Shown here: positions 1 to 6,082 of the stretch, in pieces | How positions within the stretch are numbered: the stretch's first letter is position 1 | Layout: each line of letters begins with the position of its first letter | Source of the DNA: an uncultured Alistipes sp. | GTDB lineage: Bacteria; Bacteroidota; Bacteroidia; Bacteroidales; Rikenellaceae | Assembly (NCBI GenBank): GCA_959604655.1 | Contig: CAUHCL010000095.1 | Location: 1 to 8,260, forward strand | Length of the DNA stretch: 8,260 nucleotides | Direction: 5' to 3' | Position numbers and translations under genes: made by a program | Notes under the pieces: model-generated | Databases searched by the model: none | Told to the model about the DNA's origin: nothing | Seen by the model: only the letters and a program-made list of their open reading frames with translations

Positions 1-1258
1 CGCCCTTGGGCAGATAGTAGGCGGGTATGCGCTGGCCCCACCACAGCTGGCGCGATATGCACCAGTCCTTGATGTTGTCCATCCAGTAGCGGTAGGTGTT
101 CTTGTATTTGGCGGGGATGAACTTTATCACGTCCTCGGCCACCGCCTTGGCGGCGGGCTCGGCCAGCTCCTTCATCGAGAGGAACCACTGCATCGAGAGC
201 TTGGGCTCTATGGCCGCTCCCGTGCGCTCCGAGTAGCCCACGTTGTTGGTGTAGGGCTCCACCTTCTCCATCAGGCCCGCGGCCTGCAAGTCGCCTTCGA
301 TCACCTTGCGGCACTCGAAGCGGTCCATGCCCACGTACATGCCCACCTTGTCGTTGATGGTGCCGTCGTCGTTGAATATGTCGATTGTTTCGAGGTTGTA
401 CTTCTCGCCGAGCATGTAGTCGTTCACGTCGTGCGCGGGAGTCACCTTCAGCGCGCCCGTTCCGAACTCTATGTCGACGTACTCGTCGCGGATGACGGGT
501 ATCGAGCGGCCCACCAGCGGCACGATCACGCGCGCGTCGGCGGGAATGTCCTTGTAACGCTCGTCGTTGGGGTTGAGGCACACGGCCGTATCGCCCAGTA
601 TGGTCTCGGGGCGGGTGGTGGCCACTATCAGGCAGCGGTCGCTGCCCTCGATCTTGTAGCGCAGGTAGTAGAGCTTGCCCTGCGACTCCTTATATATCAC
701 CTCCTCGTCCGACAGCGCGGTCTTGGCCGAGGGATCCCAGTGCACCATGCGCACTCCGCGGTAGATCTTGCCCTTGTTGTAGAGGTCGACGAACACCTTT
801 ATCACGCCCTCGGTGCGGGCCTCGTCCATCGTGAAGCATGTGCGGTCCCAGTCGCACGAGGCACCCAACTTGCGCAGCTGCTTGAGGATTATGCCGCCGT
901 GCTTCTCCTTCCACTCCCATGCGTGGGCGAGGAATTCCTCGCGCGTGAGGCTCGCCTTGTCTATGCCCTCGGCCTTGAGCTTGGCCACCACCTTGGCCTC
1001 GGTGGCTATCGATGCGTGGTCGGTGCCCGGCACCCAGCAGGCGTTCTTGCCCAGCTGGCGGGCACGGCGCATCAGCACGTCCTGCAACGTGTTGTTGAGC
1101 ATGTGGCCCATGTGGAGCATGCCCGTCACGTTGGGGGGCGGGATCACTATCGTGTAAGGCTCGCGAGCGTCGGGCTCCGAGTGGAAAAGTCTGTTTTCGA
1201 TCCAATACTCGTACCACTTGGACTCTATGTCCCGCGGTGCGTACTTGTCTGCTACCAT
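1..1258 (-). CDS. valS: Valyl-tRNA synthetase, N-terminal part (cut by window edge)
   Basis: Charges tRNA-Val with valine in the cytoplasm (class I aminoacyl-tRNA synthetase). Reading leftward from the ATG at 1258-1256 gives 419 codons with no stop before the window edge, about half of a typical bacterial enzyme of roughly 870-950 residues. The start MVADKYAPRDIESKWYEYW is typical of the family. The class I HIGH signature appears as HMGH (residues 49-52) inside PPNVTGMLHMGHML. Further ValRS landmarks are WVPGTDHASIATE (about residue 80), the editing-domain segment ATTRPETILGDTAV, and LWWGQRIPAYY close to the edge. The KMSKS loop and tRNA-binding C-terminus lie outside. The HASIAT form and LWWGQRIPAYY separate it from IleRS and LeuRS. 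It is transcribed away from the A/B block, from the promoter at 1332-1363, with a leader of roughly 65 nt. It is probably an intact housekeeping gene. Confidence 0.97.
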   Translation of the reverse strand, partial: MVADKYAPRDIESKWYEYWIENRLFHSEPDAREPYTIVIPPPNVTGMLHMGHMLNNTLQDVLMRRARQLGKNACWVPGTDHASIATEAKVVAKLKAEGIDKASLTREEFLAHAWEWKEKHGGIILKQLRKLGASCDWDRTCFTMDEARTEGVIKVFVDLYNKGKIYRGVRMVHWDPSAKTALSDEEVIYKESQGKLYYLRYKIEGSDRCLIVATTRPETILGDTAVCLNPNDERYKDIPADARVIVPLVGRSIPVIRDEYVDIEFGTGALKVTPAHDVNDYMLGEKYNLETIDIFNDDGTINDKVGMYVGMDRFECRKVIEGDLQAAGLMEKVEPYTNNVGYSERTGAAIEPKLSMQWFLSMKELAEPAAKAVAEDVIKFIPAKYKNTYRYWMDNIKDWCISRQLWWGQRIPAYYLPKG

Positions 1259-1331
1259 AGCTGTTATGTTGTTTTGTGTTTCTTGCCGTTCGGGTCGCGG
1301 GTCCGCTGCGGTGCGCGACGAACCTGAACCG

Positions 1332-1363
1332 CAAATATATGAAATAATATGCTTATCTGCAAA
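1332..1363 (-). promoter_or_regulatory. Bacteroidetes-type promoter for valS
   Basis: On the minus strand a -33 TTTG (complement of 1360-1363) is followed by a 20-bp spacer and a -7 box TATATTTG (complement of 1332-1339). This matches the Bacteroides primary sigma consensus TTTG-N19-21-TAnnTTTG at every defined base. Transcription would start near 1325, giving a leader of about 65 nt before the valS ATG at 1258. No obvious Shine-Dalgarno precedes that ATG, as is usual in the phylum. Confidence 0.75.
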
Positions 1364-1401
1364 AACGCCCCTGCCGCCGCCCGATTAGCCTCTGCTTGCG
1401 G

Positions 1402-1413
1402 GCCGCGCGCGGC
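1402..1413. repeat. 12-bp perfect GC palindrome between divergent promoters
   Basis: GCCGCGCGCGGC reads the same on both strands and lies between the -33 boxes of the two divergent promoters, 16 bp upstream of the rightward one. It could be an operator or simply a product of the high GC content. Nothing else in the sequence shows a regulator binding here. Confidence 0.3.
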
Positions 1414-1429
1414 AATATCGCCCGCGACC

Positions 1430-1461
1430 TTTGCGAATGTCGCTTTTTTTAGTTATGTTTG
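1430..1461 (+). promoter_or_regulatory. Bacteroidetes-type promoter for the A1-B1-A2-B2 block
   Basis: A -33 TTTG (1430-1433), 20-bp spacer and -7 box TATGTTTG (1454-1461) match the Bacteroides consensus TTTG-N19-21-TAnnTTTG at every defined base. Transcription should start around 1466-1469, leaving only about 11-14 nt of leader before the ATG at 1480. The in-frame TTG at 1459 overlaps the -7 box, so it cannot be the start if this promoter is used. This is the only clear promoter I found for the four-gene block. Confidence 0.75.
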
Positions 1462-1479
1462 TTAAAAATTACTCAACCC

Positions 1480-3003
1480 ATGAACTTCAAATCGATTACG
1501 GCGGCCGCGGCGGTCGCGCTTCTGGCATCGTGCGCGGGGTGTCCCGAGCATGCTGCGAGAAGCATCGACTTTCCGCCGCCGATCTTTCCCGACTATACCG
1601 ACGTGACGGTGCCGTGCAACATCGCGCCGCTCAATTTCTCTGTCGACGACGCCGATTTCATCCGCGCCGAGTTTTTTGCGTGCGACGCGGCTGCGGGCGA
1701 GGTCCTGCCCCCCCCCGCAGCGCTTACCCGATCGCCGCAGCTCACGGTCGAGGGCCGTAAAGGTCTGGTCGACATTCCGATCGACGAGTGGCGCGCGCTG
1801 CTCGACGCCAACCGCGGCCGCACGCTGGCCGTGCGGGTGTCGACCTGGGGCGAGCAATGCCCCGACGGTGTGAGCTACGCCCCGTTCGCCGTGAACGTCT
1901 CGGCCGATCCCATCGACGGGTGGGCCGCCTACCGATTGATGGAGCCCGGGTACGAAGGGTGGTTGCAGATGGGCATCTACCAGCGCGACCTCTCCACGTT
2001 CACCGAGAAGGTGCTGGTCGACAACTCGGTGAACGGCATGGGCTGCGTCAACTGCCATTCGTTCTGCGACTATTCGCCCGACAGGATGATGTTCCACTCG
2101 CGCAGCGAGGGCGGCGGCACGGTGTTCTGGCAGGACGGCGAGATGAAGAAGGTGAACCTCGCGGGCACGGGCCCCAAGAAGCAGGGCACCTACCCCAAGT
2201 GGAATCCGCGCGGGCGTTACGTGGCCTACTCTTCCAACGAGACCTACCAGACGTTCTACGCCAAGGACCGTCAGGTGAACGAGACGTTCGACACCGCCTC
2301 CGACATCATCATCTACGACACCGAGTCGGGCAAGGTGCTGACCGACGACCGTTTCATGACTCCCGAGCGCTGGGAGAGCTATCCCGAGTGGACGCCCGAG
2401 GGCGACTTCCTGCTGTTCGCCTCGGCCGACGGGGTGGCCATGCCCGCCGAGCGCCGCGACCTGCATTACGATCTGCTGCGCGTGCCGTTCGACCGCGCGA
2501 CGGGGCAGTTGGGCGAGCGGGTCGACACGCTTTATAACTCTCGCCTCGATGGCGGCAGCGCGGCCTATCCGCGCGTATCGCCCGACGGACGCTACCTGAT
2601 GTACACCCGCGCCGACTGCGGCACGTTCCCCGTGTGGCACAAGGAGGCCGATCTGGCCATGATCGACCTGCGCGACGGCTCGGCCGTCGACGTGTCGGCG
2701 CTGAACAGCGATTGCAGCGAGAGCTACCATTCGTGGTCGTCGTCGGGCCGCTGGGTGGTCTTCGCGAGCCGTCGGCTCGACAACCGCTACGCCCGCATGT
2801 TCATAGCCCACGTGTCGCCCGAGGGGGTGTGCGGCAAACCGTTTCTGCTGCCCCAGCGTGACCCCGCCCACAACATGTGGCGCCTGAAGTCCTACAACAT
2901 CCCCGAACTGGTGAAGGGCGAAGTGAAACTGCCCAAGGATCGGCTGCTCGATTTGCTCGACACCTCGGTCAAAAAGGGCGTGAGCAGCAAGGCGGTCAAC
3001 TGA
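1480..3003 (+). CDS. Module gene A1: lipoprotein with one CxxCH heme motif and PD40/TolB-like propeller
   Basis: Predicted 507-residue envelope lipoprotein; specific function unknown. The ATG at 1480 gives an ideal signal peptide (MNFKSITAAAAVALLASC) with lipobox LLASC and lipidated Cys18. A TTG seven codons upstream is rejected because it lies in the promoter. No acidic run follows Cys18, so surface export is not suggested and a periplasm-facing anchor is more likely. After a conserved segment FPDYTDVTVPCNIAPLNF (36-53) comes a single c-type heme motif CVNCH (189-193), then at least four PD40-like propeller strands: KWNPRGRYVAY (240-250), EWTPEGDFLLF (303-313), RVSPDGRYLMY (365-375) and SWSSSGRWVVF (418-428). 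Family knowledge: CxxCH attaches heme covalently in the periplasm, and PD40 repeats build TolB-like propellers. It is the first gene of the block and a paralogue of A2. A C9 tract (1708-1716) encodes Pro77-79. His206 (MMFH) is shared with A2 and is a possible distal heme ligand (inference). Confidence 0.88.
   Translation: MNFKSITAAAAVALLASCAGCPEHAARSIDFPPPIFPDYTDVTVPCNIAPLNFSVDDADFIRAEFFACDAAAGEVLPPPAALTRSPQLTVEGRKGLVDIPIDEWRALLDANRGRTLAVRVSTWGEQCPDGVSYAPFAVNVSADPIDGWAAYRLMEPGYEGWLQMGIYQRDLSTFTEKVLVDNSVNGMGCVNCHSFCDYSPDRMMFHSRSEGGGTVFWQDGEMKKVNLAGTGPKKQGTYPKWNPRGRYVAYSSNETYQTFYAKDRQVNETFDTASDIIIYDTESGKVLTDDRFMTPERWESYPEWTPEGDFLLFASADGVAMPAERRDLHYDLLRVPFDRATGQLGERVDTLYNSRLDGGSAAYPRVSPDGRYLMYTRADCGTFPVWHKEADLAMIDLRDGSAVDVSALNSDCSESYHSWSSSGRWVVFASRRLDNRYARMFIAHVSPEGVCGKPFLLPQRDPAHNMWRLKSYNIPELVKGEVKLPKDRLLDLLDTSVKKGVSSKAVN
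1708..1716 (+). repeat. C9 homopolymer inside A1
   Basis: Nine consecutive C residues in the N-terminal coding region of A1, encoding Pro77-Pro79. A gain or loss of one base would shift the frame before the heme motif and remove the whole propeller. A2 has a tract of the same length at a different site. Confidence 0.9.
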
Positions 3004-3019
3004 TCGGCTGCCGCGACTT

Positions 3020-3081
3020 TATCTTCGGCGCAGGGGTCGCTTTAGGCACGAGCCGCCGAAAATAGTTCCGCCCGAGGCGGA
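3020..3081 (+). repeat. Two adjacent hairpins in the A1-B1 gap
   Basis: The 109-bp gap between A1 and B1 (3004-3112) holds two stem-loops. The first pairs TATCTTCGGCG (3020-3030) with CGCCGAAAATA (3054-3064), 10 of 11 bases, around a 23-nt loop. The second is TCCGCC-CGA-GGCGGA (3067-3081), a perfect 6-bp stem. Neither is followed by a T-run, so they are poor intrinsic terminators, and no TAnnTTTG box is seen ahead of B1. They may tune B1 expression, stabilise the A1 message, or be a decayed copy of the repeat at 7550-7602, which has the same TTATCTTCGGCG half-site. Confidence 0.55.
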
Positions 3082-3112
3082 GCGGAAGTATATTGAAAAG
3101 AAATAACGTATT

Positions 3113-4612
3113 ATGAAAAAAATAATTCTGACCCATTCGGCGATCGCCGTGCCGATGCTGTTCGTGTTCTGGCTGGCTGTGTATCCGCACACCATGCGGT
3201 GGATGGAGGAATATTCGTTCTTCAGCACGTTGCCCGACTTCCTGCATCTACAGGTGCGCCTGCCCGCCGACGCGGTGAAATATGCGGGGGCGTTCCTGCT
3301 GCAATTCTATCGGTGGCCCGTCGCGGGGGCGCTGCTCCAGACTCTGTTTGCGTGGATCGTGCTGGTGTGCGCCGATGTGGCGGCCTGCCGCCTGCTCCGC
3401 CGCGAGCGTCTCATGTGGACGGCATTCATCCCCGTGGCCGTGTTCGTGGCCGGGCAGTGCGGCTACCGCGATCTGGAAAAATCGCTTCTGTGGTGTCTGT
3501 GGGCCGTGACGGTCGCCGCGGTGCTGCACATCTTCGTGCGCCGTCCCGACGATGACAGGTTCCGTGCCCCCGAAGCGGTCGCGGCGAAGCCCGTGAAGCG
3601 CGGACGCGACGCCAAGGTGAAGGAACGCAGGTCGCATGCGGGGGCGTTGAACATCCTCTGTCGCTACGTGCTGCCCTGCGCGGCGCTGCTCGCGGGCATG
3701 TGGGTGTCCTATGCCGACAAGGAGTTTCTGGTCCGCGAACGCATCCACCGCGCCGAGCATCTGGCCGAGGCGCGGGAGTGGGATCGGCTGCTGGAGGTGG
3801 TGACGCCCGAGGCTGCGGCCGAGGACCCCGTGCGGCGGCGTTACGCGCTGCTGGCGCTCTCGGAGACGGGGCAGCTGGCCGACCGCATGTTCGAGTACGG
3901 TGTGGAGTCGCCCGACGACTTCTTCTTCCCGCACAGCGACGATTTCGTCGGCATCTACTTCAATTCGCTCTTTTACGAGAATCTGGGTATCGACAACGAG
4001 GTGGTGCACATGATGTATCTGCTCAACGAACATTCGGTGTTCGGCTTCTCGTTCCGCACGCTGCGGCGTATGGCCGATGCCTTCCTGCGTCAGGGCGATG
4101 CCGTGCTGGCCGAAAAATATCTGAATGTCCTGAGCAGCTCCGCCTGCAACGGCGGCTGGGTGCGTTCGCGCATGGCGCAGCTCGACGATCTGAAGTCGGG
4201 TGCCGTGCGTCCCGACCCGTTCGTCGCGGGCGACCTGTGTGTCGGCTCGCAGGCCGAGGCGCCGATATTGATGGACATGTACAGCTTGTCGCAGGCCGAA
4301 CCCGACAACCGCAAGTATGTCGATCTGCTGCTCTGCGGCTTCCTCTCGGCGGGGCTTCTGGACGATTTCGAGAAGATGTTCGCCGAGTTCGCCCCGCGCT
4401 TCTACGCCGATGCGGAGCGTCTGCCCGCGCATTACGAGGAGGCGCTGCTGCTCGTATCGCTGCGCAACCCCGAGCTGGCGGGCCGCTATAAGATCAATCC
4501 CGCGAAAAAACGCGAGTTCGACCGTTTTTCGCAATTCATGAACAAGGGGCTTCGCGGAGCGGTGAAACAGAACTGGCCGAACAGCTTCTGGGCGTACCTC
4601 TACTGCGATTAG
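3113..4612 (+). CDS. Module gene B1: polytopic membrane protein, DUF6057-like, with periplasmic helical C-terminal domain
   Basis: Predicted 499-residue inner-membrane protein of unknown function. Hydrophobic segments lie near residues 8-24, 70-95, 102-117, 124-142 and 183-200. Arg/Lys-rich ends (MKK, LLRRER, the 143-178 linker) support N-in topology with the last ~300 residues in the periplasm. That domain is rich in short amphipathic helices resembling TPR/alpha-solenoid repeats (e.g. ENLGIDNEVVHMMYLL, ADAFLRQGDAVLAEKYL), but no canonical TPR is claimed. The segment FFSTLPDFL...KYAGAFLLQFY (36-66) recalls the Bacteroidetes DUF6057 family; this is from memory, not a search. The protein ends in SFWAYLYCD, almost as in B2. 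B1 carries a basic cytoplasmic linker about 30 residues longer than B2's. It lies 109 bp after A1 and 21 bp before A2. No Shine-Dalgarno is visible; the start is preceded by an A-rich stretch. It probably partners A1 (inference from the repeated pairing). Confidence 0.85.
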   Translation: MKKIILTHSAIAVPMLFVFWLAVYPHTMRWMEEYSFFSTLPDFLHLQVRLPADAVKYAGAFLLQFYRWPVAGALLQTLFAWIVLVCADVAACRLLRRERLMWTAFIPVAVFVAGQCGYRDLEKSLLWCLWAVTVAAVLHIFVRRPDDDRFRAPEAVAAKPVKRGRDAKVKERRSHAGALNILCRYVLPCAALLAGMWVSYADKEFLVRERIHRAEHLAEAREWDRLLEVVTPEAAAEDPVRRRYALLALSETGQLADRMFEYGVESPDDFFFPHSDDFVGIYFNSLFYENLGIDNEVVHMMYLLNEHSVFGFSFRTLRRMADAFLRQGDAVLAEKYLNVLSSSACNGGWVRSRMAQLDDLKSGAVRPDPFVAGDLCVGSQAEAPILMDMYSLSQAEPDNRKYVDLLLCGFLSAGLLDDFEKMFAEFAPRFYADAERLPAHYEEALLLVSLRNPELAGRYKINPAKKREFDRFSQFMNKGLRGAVKQNWPNSFWAYLYCD

Positions 4613-4633
4613 TCCCGCAAATACCGATTCCCG

Positions 4634-6073
4634 ATGAATGTCAGACATATATCGATCGTGTCGGCCGCCGCGCTGCTGCTCTCGTGCGGTGGCGGAGACG
4701 GCGATGCCGCTCGGTCGGCCGATGCCGTGCCCCCGATCTTTCCCGACTACACGGGCGTGACGGTGCCGTGCAACATCGCGCCTCTCAATTTCAAGATCCG
4801 CGGTGCCGAACGCCTCCGCGCCGAGTTCGCTTTAGGCGGCGAGGTGTGTCTCGTCGCCGAGGGCCGCAAGGGCGCGATAGATATTCCCTTGAAGAAATGG
4901 CGTGCGCTGCTTGCCGCCGCTGCGGGCGGCGAGATCGAGGTTGCCGTGTCGGCGTGGAGCGCGGCCGAGCCCGACGGGGTGCGGTACGCCCCGTTCAGCA
5001 TAGGCGTCTCGCCCGATCCGATCGACGAGCGCGTCGCCTACCGCTTGATCGAGCCCGGGTACGAGGGGTGGTTGCAGATGGGCATCTACCAACGCGACCT
5101 GACGTGTTTCGACGAAGATGTGCTGGTCGACAACTCGGTCAACTCCACAGGCTGCGTCAACTGCCACTCCTTTCGCGACTACTCGCCCGACGAGATGCTT
5201 TTCCACGCCCGCGGCAAGAGCGGCGGGACCGTCTTCGTGCGCGACGGCCGCATGGAGAAGGTCGACCTTGCGTCCACCCCCCCCCGCCGTCAGGGCGTAT
5301 ATCCCATGTGGAATCCCCGCGGCCGTTATGTGGCCTTCTCGTCCAACGACACGGCGCAGTCGTTCTTCGGCGGCCACGGGCAGCCCATCGAGGTCTATGA
5401 CCAGAGTTCCGACCTGATGATCTACGACACCGAGACGGGCCGCATGCTCACCGACGAGCGGTTCTTCTCCGAGACGCGGTGGGAGACCTTTCCCGCATGG
5501 TCGCCCGACGGCGACCGCCTCTATTTCTGTTCGGCCGAGCCGCGCAGCATGCCGCTCGACCGCAAGTCGGTGCACTACGACCTGCTGAGCGTCTCTTTCG
5601 ACCGCACGACGGGGCAGTTGGGCGAGCGGGTCGACACGCTCCGCAATTCGCGTCTCGACGGCGGCAGCGTCTCGTTTCCGCGCGTGTCGCCCGACGGGCG
5701 TTTTCTGATGTACACCCTCGCCGATTACGGCACGTTCCCCATATGGCACAGGGAGGCCGATCTGGCCATGATCGATCTGCGCGACGGCTCGTCGGTCGAC
5801 GTCTCGGTGCTGAACAGCGACGAGGCCGAGAGCTGCCACGCGTGGTCGTCGTCGGGCCGCTGGGTCGTGTTTTCAAGCCGCCGCGATGACGGTCGCTACA
5901 CGCGGCTCTACATAGCCTCGGTGTCGCCCGAGGGGGTGTGCGGCAAACCCTTCCTGCTGCCGCAGCGCAATCCCGACCATAACGCCTGGCGCATGAAATC
6001 GTACAATATCCCCGAGTTCGTGCGGGGCGAGGTGCGTTTGTCGCGCGGCGAGTTGAAAGCCTTGTTCAAATAA
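4634..6073 (+). CDS. Module gene A2: paralogue of A1, lipoprotein with one CxxCH motif and PD40/TolB-like propeller
   Basis: Predicted 479-residue lipoprotein, paralogous to A1. The signal peptide MNVRHISIVSAAALLLSC ends in lipobox LLLSC with Cys18, followed by GGGDGD, more acidic than in A1. The order of elements is unchanged: FPDYTGVTVPCNIAPLNF (36-53), heme motif CVNCH (174-178), then propeller strands MWNPRGRYVAF (225-235), AWSPDGDRLYF (288-298), RVSPDGRFLMY (350-360) and AWSSSGRWVVF (403-413). From GQLGERVDTL to the C-terminal region it is about 80% identical to A1 by eye. It is shorter because A1 has additional residues around 68-87 and a longer C-terminal tail. The residue three positions after the heme histidine is Arg181, where A1 has Cys196. 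His191 (MLFH) aligns with A1 His206. A C9 tract (5277-5285) lies downstream of the heme motif codons. It starts 21 bp after B1 and ends 9 bp before B2, so it is surely co-transcribed with them. Confidence 0.88.
   Translation: MNVRHISIVSAAALLLSCGGGDGDAARSADAVPPIFPDYTGVTVPCNIAPLNFKIRGAERLRAEFALGGEVCLVAEGRKGAIDIPLKKWRALLAAAAGGEIEVAVSAWSAAEPDGVRYAPFSIGVSPDPIDERVAYRLIEPGYEGWLQMGIYQRDLTCFDEDVLVDNSVNSTGCVNCHSFRDYSPDEMLFHARGKSGGTVFVRDGRMEKVDLASTPPRRQGVYPMWNPRGRYVAFSSNDTAQSFFGGHGQPIEVYDQSSDLMIYDTETGRMLTDERFFSETRWETFPAWSPDGDRLYFCSAEPRSMPLDRKSVHYDLLSVSFDRTTGQLGERVDTLRNSRLDGGSVSFPRVSPDGRFLMYTLADYGTFPIWHREADLAMIDLRDGSSVDVSVLNSDEAESCHAWSSSGRWVVFSSRRDDGRYTRLYIASVSPEGVCGKPFLLPQRNPDHNAWRMKSYNIPEFVRGEVRLSRGELKALFK
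5277..5285 (+). repeat. C9 homopolymer inside A2
   Basis: Nine consecutive C residues at codons for Thr215-Arg218 (TPPR), between the CVNCH motif and the first propeller strand. Slippage would leave the signal peptide and heme motif but remove the propeller. It is not at the position homologous to the C9 tract in A1. Confidence 0.9.
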
Positions 6074-6082
6074 TACGATGCG

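Noticed and set aside
431..1327. A 298-codon plus-strand open frame opposite valS
   Set aside because: It is antisense to unmistakable valyl-tRNA synthetase coding sequence, with low-complexity His/Ala/Val-rich translation typical of antisense frames in GC-rich genes.
1259..1479. A riboswitch or T-box leader for valS
   Set aside because: The predicted leader is only about 65 nt, with no T-box sequence, specifier stem or terminator/antiterminator pair visible.
1788..2537. Arg-rich alternative-frame plus-strand ORFs inside A1 (also 3700-4491, 4684-5400, 6169-7092)
   Set aside because: They are +1/+2 shadows of the real genes, with strongly biased composition and no start context or independent conservation signal.
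1462..2871. A 469-codon minus-strand open frame opposite A1, and similar ones opposite B1, A2 and B2 (3248-4648, 4832-5839, 5873-7306)
   Set aside because: They lie antisense to genes with signal peptides, motifs and paralogue conservation. The translations are Arg/His/Ala/Gly-rich with no recognisable domain. Their recurrence reflects GC-rich codon usage and the duplication.
3037..4837. Shared 11-mer TCGCTTTAGGC in the A1-B1 gap and in A2 coding sequence (around 4827), as a sign of gene conversion
   Set aside because: Several 11-bp matches are expected by chance in 8 kb, and the flanking bases do not extend the match.
1480..6073. Calling the A proteins TolB of the Tol-Pal system
   Set aside because: The PD40-like strands resemble the TolB propeller, but the proteins are lipoproteins with a CxxCH motif and no TolB N-terminal domain, and no tolA, tolQ, tolR or pal gene is adjacent.
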